Positions 7,851-17,189 are shown, numbered from the stretch's first letter. The stretch: DNA of 64,000 bases from JAWPMT01 sp965601475 (GCA_965601475.1 OZ271832.1:124001-188000), one strand, 5' to 3'. The notes: generated from the sequence alone by a model not told the origin. A program made the numbers and translations.

Positions 7851-8408
7851 ATGAACACTTCAAAAACGAAAATGAAGAACGGGTTGATAAAATCAATATT
7901 CACCGCAACATTCCTAGCACTGACACTGTCACTTTCCGCACAAGGCGAATTGATCAACAGATACCTGGATGAATATGAGGCTGACGAGGAATTTGTGAAA
8001 GTCTCCATAAACAGCCGCATGTTCTCCCTATTTACCGAAATGGAAGGCAATACCCAGGAAGAAAAAGACTTCTTAGAAGCAGCGAGCAAACTAAAAGGAC
8101 TCAAGATATTGGCAAGTGACAGCGCCACTGCCCGATCAAGGGTCATGTATGAAAAAGCCAGCAAGGATGTGGACAAGGCAGGATATGAGGAATTGATGAC
8201 TGTAAAGGATGCCGAGGAGGATATCAAATTTTCAATCAAAGAAAAGGATGGCATCATCGAGGAATTGATCATGGTTGTCGGTGGCAATGAGCAATTTGTA
8301 TTTCTCAGCCTTTATGGCGAAATCAACCTCAAGACGGTCTCAAAGTTGGCCAGCTCCATGCGCGTCAACGGTCTTGACAACCTTCGCCAGCTAGACGACA
8401 ACGACTGA
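7851..8408 (+). CDS. DUF4252 domain exported protein (first copy)
   Basis: A 185-residue exported protein with signal peptide LIKSIFTATFLALTLSLSAQ. The mature region carries the DUF4252 pattern: FVKVSINSRMFSLF early on, KLKGLKILASDS in the middle, and a closing segment around VFLSLYGEINLKTVSKL. Several ATGs are possible; I use 7851, four bases after the preceding stop, but 7872 (MKNGLIKS) is equally plausible. DUF4252 proteins regularly accompany ECF sigma factors in Bacteroidota and may act in the envelope signal that the sigma factor answers; no enzyme activity is known. Confidence 0.8.
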   Translation: MNTSKTKMKNGLIKSIFTATFLALTLSLSAQGELINRYLDEYEADEEFVKVSINSRMFSLFTEMEGNTQEEKDFLEAASKLKGLKILASDSATARSRVMYEKASKDVDKAGYEELMTVKDAEEDIKFSIKEKDGIIEELIMVVGGNEQFVFLSLYGEINLKTVSKLASSMRVNGLDNLRQLDDND

Positions 8409-8409
8409 T

Positions 8410-8922
8410 ATGCTCAGAGTAATAGTAGGATCGCTCATCCTTATTATGGGGGCCTCAAAGCCCCTTTTTTCACAGGAGGGTCCGTTGAAAGCTTTCGCTG
8501 AGGACTATCACGACCGAAAGTTCTGTCTGTATCCCAGCACACTAAGGATGCTAAACCTCGAGGGAAATGAAAAGCTGAATGAAGTAGCCAACAGCATCCG
8601 CAAGGTACTGATCTATCAGCTGGCCATTGACAGCCAGCAATCAGAACTCAAGACCCTGAGAGATGCCTATACCAAAAAAGGCTTCGAAGAGTACGTGAGG
8701 GTCTATGGGGGTGCGCAGAAGATGCTTATTCTCGGCAAGGGAAACAAGGAATACGTGGGATATGCAGGTCAGGGAAGAGACCTGTTTGCCTTCTACCTGA
8801 AAGGAGAAATCCGCTGGGAGAAGATCCCAAGACTCGTCAACACCCTGCAATCAAATGATTTGCTGGACATTCTGTCTTTGGGTGAAAAATTAGAAGAAGT
8901 ACAAGTAGAGATAGATGACTAA
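8410..8922 (+). CDS. DUF4252 domain exported protein (second copy)
   Basis: A 170-residue paralogue of the preceding gene, one base after its stop. It has a signal peptide (LRVIVGSLILIMGASKPLFS) and the same domain order: FCLYPSTLRMLNLEG, then a region around VYGGAQKMLILGKGN, and LFAFYLKGEIRWEKIPRLV at the end. It is quite diverged from the first copy, which suggests an old duplication and different binding partners. The stop overlaps the ABC ATPase gene by eight bases, so the sigma operon probably continues into the exporter. Confidence 0.75.
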   Translation: MLRVIVGSLILIMGASKPLFSQEGPLKAFAEDYHDRKFCLYPSTLRMLNLEGNEKLNEVANSIRKVLIYQLAIDSQQSELKTLRDAYTKKGFEEYVRVYGGAQKMLILGKGNKEYVGYAGQGRDLFAFYLKGEIRWEKIPRLVNTLQSNDLLDILSLGEKLEEVQVEIDD

Positions 8923-9805
8923 AACCCTGGAAATAAAGGGCCTCTCCAAACGGTTTGGAAGAATACAGGCCGTGGACAACCTCAGCCTCACCATTGAGAC
9001 CGGGCAGGTCTTTGGTATACTTGGTCCCAATGGAAGTGGGAAAACCACCACGCTAGGGATGATCCTGGACGTGGTGGCACCAACCGCAGGATCTTATGAG
9101 TGGTTCGATGGTGCCAACAAGGTAGAGAGTCGCCGAAAGATCGGGTCGATATTGGAAACCCCATGCTTCTACAGCTACCTTTCCGCTGTTCAGAACCTGA
9201 GAATCGCCGCACATATCAAACGATGTGATCGTAGCCGCATCGACGAGGTGCTCAGACAGGTGAATCTCTATGAGCGGAAAGATGATGCCTTCAAAACGTA
9301 CAGCCTGGGTATGAAACAAAGGCTGTCTATCGCTTCGGCACTGCTCGCTGACCCACCTGTTCTGATATTGGATGAACCCACCAACGGGCTTGACCCGGAA
9401 GGGATCGCTGAGGTGAGAGATCTGATTGCTGATATCGCCGCGGCTGGCAAAACCATCATCATGGCCAGCCATTTGCTGGATGAAGTACAAAAGGTCTGTA
9501 CACACTTCTGCGTACTGCGGAAGGGTGTAAAACTCCATGAAGGAGCAGTCACAGATATACTGGGAGAAACCGACCAGGTTGAAATCGGAGCCCGGGAAGA
9601 TCTGACCGCACTGATTCCGAAGTTCGAAGGGTTCTCCAATTTGCAGCCTGTGAATGGATCAGAATACAAAGTCACCCTCAAGCCTGGCTTCAACTCAGCA
9701 CAGCTGAACCAGTTCTGCTTCGAAAAAGGCATTTCTCTCACAAAGGTCAATCCCGTCAAAAACTCATTGGAACAAGAGTTCCTCAAAATTCTAAAGGAAA
9801 ACTAA
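8915..9805 (+). CDS. ABC transporter ATP-binding protein
   Basis: A 296-residue ATPase of the CcmA/bacitracin-exporter class. Walker A is GPNGSGKTT (near residue 38), the signature is YSLGMKQRLSIAS (near 130), Walker B is VLILDEPTNGLDP, and the switch His lies in MASHLLDEV. A C-terminal extension of about 80 residues follows, as in antibiotic and lipid exporters. It overlaps the DUF4252 gene by eight bases and is followed after one base by the permease gene, so the two form an ABC-2-type exporter at the inner membrane. The substrate cannot be read from the sequence. Confidence 0.9.
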   Translation: MTKTLEIKGLSKRFGRIQAVDNLSLTIETGQVFGILGPNGSGKTTTLGMILDVVAPTAGSYEWFDGANKVESRRKIGSILETPCFYSYLSAVQNLRIAAHIKRCDRSRIDEVLRQVNLYERKDDAFKTYSLGMKQRLSIASALLADPPVLILDEPTNGLDPEGIAEVRDLIADIAAAGKTIIMASHLLDEVQKVCTHFCVLRKGVKLHEGAVTDILGETDQVEIGAREDLTALIPKFEGFSNLQPVNGSEYKVTLKPGFNSAQLNQFCFEKGISLTKVNPVKNSLEQEFLKILKEN

Positions 9806-9806
9806 G

Positions 9807-10640
9807 ATGCAGTCACTTCTTCACGCCTTTCAACTGGAATGGTTGAAAATGCGCAATTACCGGGTCTTCTGGATACTATTCGCCATGTATCTCCTGGCGC
9901 TGCTGGTTGTCTCAACTGGGGGTGTATTCTTTCTGGAATGGCTTAAGTCCAAGGGGGCCGACTTCGATGGCATTGACCCAACGATCATTCCGATTTATGA
10001 CTTTCCGGATATCTGGCAAAACATCACCTGGTTGAGTGCGTTCTTCAAGCTCTTCCCTGCCTTCATTGTCATCATTTCTGTAAACAACGATCTGACTTAC
10101 AACACGTTGAGACAGAACGTGATCGACGGTATTAGCAAACGGGATTATTTGCTTTCGAAGTTGGCACTTATACTCTTCCTGGCGCTGGCGAGTTCTGTTT
10201 TTCTGTTGGTGATTGGCCTGGTCACGGGCTTTGCCTATTCTCATGTATTGCAATTAAGCTTCATCCTTCAGGATACCGAGTTCTTGCTGGCATTCTTCAT
10301 CCAGGTGACAGCTTTTTGCATGCTGGCCTTCCTGCTGGCACTATTTATCCGAAAATCCGGATTCGTCATTGTGGCCCTTTTCCTCTACACCCTGATGTTC
10401 GAACCGATTTTGACGGCTTTCCTCAGCACTTTCCCACCCATTAAAGCCTCCACCACGTGGATCGTAGACTTCCTACCCGTGTATTCGTTGTTTGCCTTGA
10501 TCGATGTGCCTTTCCCCAGGTATTTCTTTCAGGAAATTCAAGACTACATCGATGTAAAGGCGCTTTTGATCGTTTTGGGCTGGCTGGCCATTTACCTGGC
10601 TCTCACCTATAGATACCTGGTAAAAAGGGATTTGAAATAA
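9807..10640 (+). CDS. ABC-2 type transporter permease
   Basis: A 277-residue integral membrane protein with about six membrane segments: near residues 20-40, 75-95, 115-145, 160-185 (ACMLAFLLALFI-like region), 190-210 and 245-265. The NDLTYNTLRQNVIDG loop after the second segment is the coupling region seen in ABC-2 permeases of the ABC2_membrane_4/DUF type. It starts one base after the ATPase stop and is the last gene of the sigma-linked operon. Substrate unknown. Confidence 0.85.
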   Translation: MQSLLHAFQLEWLKMRNYRVFWILFAMYLLALLVVSTGGVFFLEWLKSKGADFDGIDPTIIPIYDFPDIWQNITWLSAFFKLFPAFIVIISVNNDLTYNTLRQNVIDGISKRDYLLSKLALILFLALASSVFLLVIGLVTGFAYSHVLQLSFILQDTEFLLAFFIQVTAFCMLAFLLALFIRKSGFVIVALFLYTLMFEPILTAFLSTFPPIKASTTWIVDFLPVYSLFALIDVPFPRYFFQEIQDYIDVKALLIVLGWLAIYLALTYRYLVKRDLK

Positions 10641-10664
10641 CGCAGTTTTGTAAAGGGAACAAAC

Positions 10665-10672
10665 TAAGTTTG
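10665..10672 (+). promoter_or_regulatory. Candidate -7 element TAAGTTTG before glutaminase
   Basis: TAAGTTTG fits TAnnTTTG perfectly and ends 22 bases before the glutaminase ATG. A TTTTG at 10646-10650 lies upstream but the spacing (14 bases) is shorter than usual for the -33 element. Confidence 0.45.
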
Positions 10673-10694
10673 ACGGCAAGGAGAATCCCCATCC

Positions 10695-11618
10695 ATGCAT
10701 CAGCTTCAAAGTACCCTTGACAACATTTTCGCCCAAATAGATACCTCGCAAGGCAAGGTGGCGGATTATATCCCCGCCCTGGCTTGCATCCCAGGAGATC
10801 AGTTTGGCATGGCCCTTCAATCGGTGCGTGATGCTCAAATCACGCAAGTGGGTTCAGCAGAAACCTGCTTTTCCATACAAAGCATCTCCAAAGTATTTAG
10901 CCTCACACTGGCACTGCGGATGCGCGGCGAAGAGCTATGGAACCGCGTAGGTCGGGAACCCTCTGGCAATCCGTTCAACTCCCTGGTACAATTGGAATAC
11001 GAACAGGGAATCCCTCGAAACCCCTTCATCAATGCCGGAGCCCTGGTGATCACTGACGAATTGATCAACCAAACCGGAGGTGTCGAACCCGCAAAACAGG
11101 AGATGCTGAAAATGCTTCATCAAGCCTGTTGCCACGAGGCCATCACCTTTGACGAAGAAATCGCCACCTCCGAAATGGAAGCTGGCTTCAGGAATGCGGC
11201 CATGGGCAATTTTCTCAAAAGCTACGGTCGACTCAGCAACGAAGTGAACGAAGTACTCGAGCTCTATTTCCACTACTGCTCCATCAGCATGAGCTGTGTA
11301 GACCTTTGCAAGGCGGCAGTTTTTCTCGCCAATGGGGGAAAGTCGCTCATCAGTGGTGAGCAAATAGTCACCTCATCACAAGCCAAGCGCATCAACGCCA
11401 TCATGTTAACCTGTGGCCTGTATGATGCGGTCGGTGATTTCGCTTACCGCGTAGGCTTGCCCGCAAAAAGCGGTGTTGGTGGTGGAATAATCGCAATTGT
11501 CCCTGGACACCATGCAATAACTGTCTGGTCACCGAAGTTGAATAAATCGGGGAATTCAGTGGCAGGAACAAGGGCTCTCGAGCTATTTACAGACTTTACT
11601 GAATGCTCCATTTTCTAA
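10695..11618 (+). CDS. glsA: Glutaminase
   Basis: A 307-residue glutaminase (L-glutamine to L-glutamate plus ammonia) with a serine beta-lactamase-like fold. The catalytic SxxK motif is SISK in FSIQSISKVFSLTLAL near residue 60, and NPFINAGALV near 110 is the conserved substrate loop. GVGGGIIAIVPG near 260 matches the C-terminal conserved block. Length agrees with the family. It is cytosolic and preceded by its own -7 promoter motif; the HAD gene follows ten bases later and could be co-transcribed. Confidence 0.93.
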   Translation: MHQLQSTLDNIFAQIDTSQGKVADYIPALACIPGDQFGMALQSVRDAQITQVGSAETCFSIQSISKVFSLTLALRMRGEELWNRVGREPSGNPFNSLVQLEYEQGIPRNPFINAGALVITDELINQTGGVEPAKQEMLKMLHQACCHEAITFDEEIATSEMEAGFRNAAMGNFLKSYGRLSNEVNEVLELYFHYCSISMSCVDLCKAAVFLANGGKSLISGEQIVTSSQAKRINAIMLTCGLYDAVGDFAYRVGLPAKSGVGGGIIAIVPGHHAITVWSPKLNKSGNSVAGTRALELFTDFTECSIF

Positions 11619-11628
11619 TTTCTCTTTT

Positions 11629-12285
11629 ATGATCAAAGCAGTTTTATTCGATTTTGACGGAACCTTAGTGGATTCAGAACGATTTCATCACACCTGCGCC
11701 AGTGAGTTGCTGGGACCCTATGGCATATCGTTTGATTTTGACTATTACCTCGAAAATTTCGCCGGCATACCACTTCCCGAAAATGCCAAAACCATCGTCG
11801 ATAGATTTCAGCCAGACATAACACCAGAGGAAATCGTCTCTGAATATGAATCCTATTCATACGAGCGGATGAAGACCTATGAATTCCCACTTATGCCTTA
11901 TGCCCTGGAAGCCATCAAATTCTTCAGTTCCAAGGGAATACCCATGGCCATCGCTACGGGAAGCAGAAGAGAAGATGTGGACATGATCATAAGTAAAACG
12001 GGTATTGGGGCCTATTTCGAGTTTGAAGTCACCAGATCTGAGGTTATCAAGAGCAAACCCGACCCCGAAACCTACCAGGTTTGTATTGATCGATTCGGGT
12101 TCTCCAGGGATGAATACCTGGTTTTTGAGGACACACCAAATGGCAGCAAGAGCGCCAAGGCCGCTGAACTTACCTGTTGGGCCGTTCAGGCCACCGTTTC
12201 AAAACATAAGAACCTGAATATCGCCGACCGAATCTACCTGACACTAGAAGACGCTATCAAGGATCTTAAGACAAATCAGACTTAG
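11629..12285 (+). CDS. HAD superfamily hydrolase (beta-phosphoglucomutase/phosphatase-like)
   Basis: A 218-residue HAD-IA phosphatase. Motif I is FDFDGTLVDSE (catalytic Asp pair near residues 8 and 10), motif II is AIATGS near 110, motif III Lys lies in IKSKPDPETY, and motif IV is VFEDTPNG near 170. The alpha-helical cap between residues 15 and 85 places it with beta-phosphoglucomutase- and 2-deoxyglucose-6-phosphatase-like enzymes. The exact phosphosugar is unknown. The stop overlaps the convergent LysE gene by four bases. Confidence 0.88.
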   Translation: MIKAVLFDFDGTLVDSERFHHTCASELLGPYGISFDFDYYLENFAGIPLPENAKTIVDRFQPDITPEEIVSEYESYSYERMKTYEFPLMPYALEAIKFFSSKGIPMAIATGSRREDVDMIISKTGIGAYFEFEVTRSEVIKSKPDPETYQVCIDRFGFSRDEYLVFEDTPNGSKSAKAAELTCWAVQATVSKHKNLNIADRIYLTLEDAIKDLKTNQT

Positions 12286-12896
12286 GATTGCACGAGATAA
12301 TAGATGATCCTCATGCCGAAGAGCACCAAAATCACCGCTACGATCTTATTCATGGCCTTGAAAAATTTGGGGTTGATAAGGTGCTTCTGACGGTTGGCAA
12401 TTAGCGCTTTGCCTATATCAGAAAGCAGGATGGTGACCAATAATCCCGCAAAAAAATAGCGTTGGCCCGTACTTCCGTAATCGTAGTTGACAGAGACGAA
12501 GGAAACCCAACTCAACCAAAATAGAATGATGAATGGATTGAGGCCATTCAACAGAAGACCTTTGACCCAGTATTTGATCAAAAACCTGCTTTCACTTTCC
12601 TCAGTTTCTTTGATTTTAGGAGCCTTCTTAAACCATGAATACACCCCATAGCCTATCAGAATAAGCGAACCACCAGCACCCATCCAAAGCTTGAAGCCTT
12701 CGTCCTCGAGTAATGAGGAAACCCCCAGCAATGTCAGCACGACAAAAATGATATCGCTGGTACTGATTCCAAAAGCCAGGAAAACGGCAGGCTTGAGCCC
12801 CTTTTGAATACTCGTCTGTAGCAACGCGAAAAAAGCAGGACCAATAAACAACAGGAAGATCAGGCCGAACAGGAGTCCGTGAAAGAATGGGTGCAT
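12282..12896 (-). CDS. LysE family transporter
   Basis: A 204-residue inner-membrane protein with about six membrane helices. The N-terminal helix has the LysE/RhtB-type motif LIFLLFIGPAFFALLQTSI, and the second conserved block is GLLLNGLNPFIILFWLSW near 110-128. The family exports amino acids or related small solutes; the substrate is not predictable. Its ATG lies directly after the stop of the GH3 gene, so the two are co-transcribed. It ends in a four-base overlap with the convergent HAD gene. Confidence 0.88.
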   Translation of the reverse strand: MHPFFHGLLFGLIFLLFIGPAFFALLQTSIQKGLKPAVFLAFGISTSDIIFVVLTLLGVSSLLEDEGFKLWMGAGGSLILIGYGVYSWFKKAPKIKETEESESRFLIKYWVKGLLLNGLNPFIILFWLSWVSFVSVNYDYGSTGQRYFFAGLLVTILLSDIGKALIANRQKHLINPKFFKAMNKIVAVILVLFGMRIIYYLVQS

Positions 12897-14450
12897 TTAT
12901 ACCAACAGCAGATTCTGATCGCGAAGATAGTCTTTCCAGGCTTGGGCCTTGTCCTTTTTTAACACCCTTGGAAATTTGTTACTACCTCCAACCTTACCCT
13001 GAAGCTCCATCCACCTAAGAAAAACACTTGTAGGAAGCACCTGCACTTTTATTTCCTTCAATGCCGCAGTGCGTTCTACTTTGTAGTCGTCATTGAGCTC
13101 TTTGAGGTAGCCATCAAGCCTTGTAGTCAGGTCCTCGCCAGCTACCTCATCATCAGTGCCAATGTACCAGTGATGAGCAAAAAGCATGTCCTTTGGCTCA
13201 CCCAGGACTGTAAACTCCCGAATATCGATATTCAGATTCTTGGAAGCCAACTCAACAGCCCTATTGATATTATCCAAAGACATGTGCTCTCCACAAAGGC
13301 TGAGAAACAACTTGGTACGACCCGTGATTACCACTTCACATTCTTCCAGTGAGGTGAATTTGATTACGTCCCCAATCAAGTATCGCCAGCAACCGGCATT
13401 GGTACTGATCAATATGGCGTATTCCCTACCCTCCTCAACCTCATCGATCTTCAACGTCTCGGGATTGGGACGGATATCGCCATCTTCAGTGAAGTTGTTT
13501 TGTGTGAAAGGCACAAACTCGTAGAAAATACCATTGTTTAGGACCAGTTTCATGCCTTTTACATCAGCTCTGGCCTGAAAAGCCAAAAACCCTTCAGACG
13601 CTAAGTAGGTCTCCATGTAAATGAGCGGTTTGCCGAGCATCTTCTCGAATCCCTTTTTGTAGGGTTCAAAAGACACTCCCCCATGAACGAAAATGCCCAG
13701 GTTCGGCCATATCTCATGGATATTCTCAATCTGATGGTGATCAATGATCTTCTCCATAAGGATCTGCAGCCATGCTGGTACTCCCACAATTATTCCCATG
13801 TCCCAGTTTGCAGCCTTCTTGGTGATCTCATCAAGCTTCGAATCCCATCCCGTCCTAGCTATCCTTTTTCCAGGTTTATAAAAGTGTTGGAACCAAAAAG
13901 GTATTTGCGAGGTCGTGATGCCACTCAGATCACCTTCGAAGTAGGTGCCATTCTTCCGCAGATTCGTACTACCTCCCAGCATCAGAATTCCTTTGGTATA
14001 CAAGGATGTGGAAAGGTCGTACTTCGAAAGCGTCAGCAACTGGCGAACTGATGTCTTCCTAATTGATTTTAGCATATCCTTAGTGATAGGGATGTGCTTG
14101 CTCGATGACCCTGATGTGCCGGAGCTTAATGCAAAGTACTTGATCCTGCCTGGCCAACAGACGTTGGCTTTCCCCTCCCTGGATAGGTGCCACCAGTCGC
14201 TGTAGATCTTGTTGTAATCATGTACAGGGATATTGCGTTGGAAGCTGGTGTAGAAATCTTCATGACTTTTACTCTTAAAGGCCTGAAGAATGTCCTTGAA
14301 GTGATAGGCCCTACCAAATAGTGTTTCTTCAGCTTGAATGAGCAGCTTGCGCAACTCCTGCTTTTGCAGGTCAATTGAAGAGGTATATTGCTGTTCGATA
14401 CTCTCCCTCAGAATGATACCTTTTTTCAGCAGTGTTCCAAGTATTGCCAT
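12897..14450 (-). CDS. GH3 auxin-responsive promoter family protein (acyl-adenylate/amide synthetase fold)
   Basis: A 517-residue member of the GH3 family, relatives of plant JAR1, in the ANL adenylating superfamily. Visible ATP-binding blocks are FALSSGTSGSSSKHIP near residue 110 (P-loop-like), the YMETYLASEGFLAFQ region near 285 and the GCWRYLIGDVIKFTS region near 355. Plant GH3 enzymes join amino acids to acyl acids; bacterial substrates are unknown. It is transcribed divergently from the YggS gene and followed by the LysE exporter with no gap, so a product-plus-export pair is possible, which is inference. Confidence 0.9.
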   Translation of the reverse strand: MAILGTLLKKGIILRESIEQQYTSSIDLQKQELRKLLIQAEETLFGRAYHFKDILQAFKSKSHEDFYTSFQRNIPVHDYNKIYSDWWHLSREGKANVCWPGRIKYFALSSGTSGSSSKHIPITKDMLKSIRKTSVRQLLTLSKYDLSTSLYTKGILMLGGSTNLRKNGTYFEGDLSGITTSQIPFWFQHFYKPGKRIARTGWDSKLDEITKKAANWDMGIIVGVPAWLQILMEKIIDHHQIENIHEIWPNLGIFVHGGVSFEPYKKGFEKMLGKPLIYMETYLASEGFLAFQARADVKGMKLVLNNGIFYEFVPFTQNNFTEDGDIRPNPETLKIDEVEEGREYAILISTNAGCWRYLIGDVIKFTSLEECEVVITGRTKLFLSLCGEHMSLDNINRAVELASKNLNIDIREFTVLGEPKDMLFAHHWYIGTDDEVAGEDLTTRLDGYLKELNDDYKVERTAALKEIKVQVLPTSVFLRWMELQGKVGGSNKFPRVLKKDKAQAWKDYLRDQNLLLV

Positions 14451-14546
14451 GGATCTACAACTATTTTTGTCCGCAAACTAAACCCTTCACAACTCTCAAT
14501 ACAATTTTGAGAAACAATAGCATCAAATTACCAGTATTGCTACCGT

Positions 14547-15218
14547 ATGGATGTTAAGCAAAGAATCAGTTCGTTTCACGACGAATTGCAGTCGAGCAAT
14601 GCAAAGCTGATTGCTGTTTCGAAAACCAAGCCCAATGAACTCATATTGGAAGCCTACGAGGCCGGACAACGTGATTTTGGAGAAAATAAGGTGCAGGAAC
14701 TCAGCAAAAAGGCAACGGAACTGCCTGAAGACATTCGATGGCATATGGTAGGACACCTCCAGAGGAACAAAGTGAAATACATCGCTCCCTTTGTTCATCT
14801 AATACATAGCGTAGACAGCCTTCGTCTACTTGAAGCCATTGATAAGGAAGGAAAGAAACTGGATCGAAAAATCAATGTCCTGTTGCAGGTGCACATAGCC
14901 ACAGAGCAAACCAAATTCGGATTTGACACAGGAGAACTCCTGGAGCTCTTGAAGGAACCCAAAATCACGAAACTGCGGCATGTCCAAATTATAGGGCTCA
15001 TGGGTATGGCTACAAACACTGAAGACAAAGCTCAGTTGACTAAGGAATTCCAACAATTGAAGCTATTGCTGCAACAGGTCAACGCGTCTGACCTACTCGA
15101 CCAACCCTTGTATGAACTCTCGATGGGCATGTCCGGAGACTACCAGATTGCCTTAGCTCAGGGTTCAACCATGGTCAGAATCGGCACAGAAATATTTGGC
15201 GCTAGAAACTATGCATAG
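14547..15218 (+). CDS. YggS family PLP-dependent protein
   Basis: A 223-residue homologue of YggS/PLPBP, the pyridoxal phosphate homeostasis protein with an alanine-racemase-like barrel. The PLP Lys is in LIAVSKTKPNELI near residue 27; DFGENKVQEL near 50 and WHMVGHLQRNKVKY near 72 are family blocks, and SMGMSGDYQIAL near 190 is the phosphate-binding end. Length is normal. It probably buffers PLP in the cytosol. Its end overlaps the DUF423 gene by eight bases. Confidence 0.95.
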   Translation: MDVKQRISSFHDELQSSNAKLIAVSKTKPNELILEAYEAGQRDFGENKVQELSKKATELPEDIRWHMVGHLQRNKVKYIAPFVHLIHSVDSLRLLEAIDKEGKKLDRKINVLLQVHIATEQTKFGFDTGELLELLKEPKITKLRHVQIIGLMGMATNTEDKAQLTKEFQQLKLLLQQVNASDLLDQPLYELSMGMSGDYQIALAQGSTMVRIGTEIFGARNYA

Positions 15219-15576
15219 CAGAATTTTCAAAGCAGGTGCACTTCTTGGAGGCCTGGCCGTTGCCATTGGCGCATTCGGTGCTCATGGCCTGAAAGATGCA
15301 CTGCAGGCTTCAGGGATGGAAGAGACCTTTAAGACTGGGGTTTTGTATCACTTCGTACACAGCATTTTTGTTTGCGCGATTGCCATTAGTCCCTTTCACC
15401 GGTACAGTACCAAGCGCCGCCTCTCAATGTTGGCCGTTGGTGGCATTGTGTGTTTTTCAGGTTCTCTGTATTTGCTGAGCACCCTGGGCTGGTCATGGCT
15501 TGGGCCCATCACCCCCATAGGAGGACTTCTATTTATCGGAGCGTGGCTATGGAGCGCTTTTACAGCGAGGGACTAA
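15211..15576 (+). CDS. DUF423 family membrane protein (YgdD-like)
   Basis: A 121-residue inner-membrane protein with four membrane helices. The opening AGALLGGLAVAIGAFGAHGLK is the DUF423 hallmark; YHFVHSIFVCAIA follows near 50. I start at the ATG at 15211, which begins MHSRIFKAG like relatives and overlaps the YggS stop by eight bases; the in-frame codon at 15196 is less likely. Function of the family is unknown. It ends in a four-base overlap with the convergent DUF1573 gene. Confidence 0.88.
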   Translation: MHSRIFKAGALLGGLAVAIGAFGAHGLKDALQASGMEETFKTGVLYHFVHSIFVCAIAISPFHRYSTKRRLSMLAVGGIVCFSGSLYLLSTLGWSWLGPITPIGGLLFIGAWLWSAFTARD

Positions 15577-15980
15577 TTAGGTGCGTCACCCTTGGGAAGT
15601 ATATTGGTTGTAATCCGGATCCTCTCCCGACTGTTGATAGCATTGCTAAGGATCGTGATCACCTTGTTTTGTATACCTGCCTTTCCTGCACTACTGAAAG
15701 TAATGGTCAATGAACTGGTTTCCCCCGGAAAGATAGGTTCCCGAGGCCAATCAGGTGCGGTACAACCGCAGGTAGTCAATACATTGCTGAATATCAGGGG
15801 CTGATCTCCGCCATTCTCAAACTCGAAGATATGCTCAACAACATCCCCCTCTTCAATATCACCAAAGTCGAAGCTTTCTTCAAGCAGCACCAAACGCGCA
15901 CCGGATTCCGAATCATCGCCGTCCTGGGCATAAACCGAAACGGATATTGCTATCAAAACAAGAACCAACCAACTTTTCAT
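15573..15980 (-). CDS. DUF1573 domain exported protein
   Basis: A 135-residue exported protein. The start at 15980 gives a clean signal peptide MKSWLVLVLIAISVSVYAQ; a further in-frame ATG at 16001 adds seven residues. The mature part is an immunoglobulin-like DUF1573 fold: FDFGDIEEGDVVEHIFEFEN, the conserved Cys pair in TTCGCTAPDWP, and VTFS-type strands (LTITFSSAGKAG). Such proteins are common in the Bacteroidota envelope; role unknown. Confidence 0.88.
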   Translation of the reverse strand: MKSWLVLVLIAISVSVYAQDGDDSESGARLVLLEESFDFGDIEEGDVVEHIFEFENGGDQPLIFSNVLTTCGCTAPDWPREPIFPGETSSLTITFSSAGKAGIQNKVITILSNAINSRERIRITTNILPKGDAPN

Positions 15981-16050
15981 GACTGTATTATTCAGTAACA
16001 TTCTTAATCAACCAACGAAGTTCTTTCTAAATTGTTGAATTCCTACCAAA

Positions 16051-16524
16051 ATGGACATCTTTTCACACAAAGTTAGGGTACGCGTCTGCGGGATACATTT
16101 GACACAGGCGGGCATCTTATTATTGAAACACGATGGACTAGGTCCGGGAGGCTACATCTGGTCTCCTCCTGGTGGTGGTGTAGAATTCGGAGAATCCCTT
16201 GAAGATGCCCTGGTCAAGGAGTTTGCTGAGGAAACAGGCCTTGATATCATTGTCAAAGACTACTTGTTTGCCAATGAATACATCGACTCAAAACACCATG
16301 CTATTGAGCTATTCTTCTCCGTAGAGCATGTCGGCGGGAACCTTAAGCTTGGCTTTGATCCCGAGCTAAATCGGGAAAATCAGATCCTATCGGATATTGG
16401 ATACCTGAACGATCGGCATATCGCCGCATTGGACGTCCTGAACCTGCACAACATTTTCCGTCACTGCCATCCTGCAAGCTCGATTTTGGAGCTCAGAGGG
16501 CTTTTCAAAATTCGGAATAATTAG
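16051..16524 (+). CDS. Nudix hydrolase
   Basis: A 157-residue Nudix protein. The Nudix box spans residues 42-64: GGGVEFGESLEDAL followed by VKEFAEETGLDI, with the REUXEE core read as KEFAEE, so Lys replaces the usual Arg. The acidic metal ligands are kept. It should hydrolyse a nucleoside diphosphate linked to another group in the cytosol; substrate unknown. It is separate from the larger Nudix protein near 19 kb. Confidence 0.87.
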   Translation: MDIFSHKVRVRVCGIHLTQAGILLLKHDGLGPGGYIWSPPGGGVEFGESLEDALVKEFAEETGLDIIVKDYLFANEYIDSKHHAIELFFSVEHVGGNLKLGFDPELNRENQILSDIGYLNDRHIAALDVLNLHNIFRHCHPASSILELRGLFKIRNN

Positions 16525-16581
16525 ATATCATAGCAGTTCCAACTATTGATTAATCATTATTATTGCAAAAAAACGAAAGAA

Positions 16582-17175
16582 ATGCGCACCACCCAGATCC
16601 TAACTGTCGTATTCGCCATCACATCACTTATTGCTCTGTACTATCTCTATTCGTCGATCAACACAAGTATCGAAGAGGCCAATAGAATTGAACGGATGGA
16701 GACTGCCATCATTGCGAAATTGAAAATGGTCAGGGAAGCTCAGTTGGCATTCAAGGCCGTCAACGGGCGATATACCAGTGATTGGGATCAACTACTCGCA
16801 TTTGTGGATACAGGTAGCTTCTACATTACAGAAAGAACGGAGACAATCATCACACTTGATTATGGTGCTGACAGTACCTATGTTGAAGTCGACACGCTGG
16901 GTACGGTGTTGGTGAAGGATTCCGTATTCTCTGAAGCAAAATATCCTAATTTCTCCATTGCATCCCTCGCGTATGTTCCAGGAATCGACCCCCCTGTAAG
17001 GTTCAGCATGTGGGCTGATAAGATCACTAAAGCTGGAGTGCTTGTGGACGTGGTAGAAGTATGGAATCCACAGCCCGTGGATCCAACAAGAACCGATGAC
17101 TCCGAGCTAGACAGCAAGAAACCCCTCAGATTTGGCTCAAGGACAAGTGTAACGACCGCCGGAAATTGGGAGTAA
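16582..17175 (+). CDS. Pilin-like membrane-anchored protein of unknown function
   Basis: A 197-residue protein with a single N-terminal membrane helix (ILTVVFAITSLIALYYLYSS, residues 4-23) followed by a long helix and the segment REAQLAFKAVNGRYTSDWDQ, which looks like a type IV pilin or GspG-style N-terminal half. There is no prepilin cleavage site, so this is a resemblance, not an assignment. I chose the ATG at 16582; the frame is open to 16546. In Cytophagales a protein of this kind often precedes DUF3822 and coaD, as here. Confidence 0.6.
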   Translation: MRTTQILTVVFAITSLIALYYLYSSINTSIEEANRIERMETAIIAKLKMVREAQLAFKAVNGRYTSDWDQLLAFVDTGSFYITERTETIITLDYGADSTYVEVDTLGTVLVKDSVFSEAKYPNFSIASLAYVPGIDPPVRFSMWADKITKAGVLVDVVEVWNPQPVDPTRTDDSELDSKKPLRFGSRTSVTTAGNWE

Positions 17176-17189
17176 CGTCCTAAAACGTT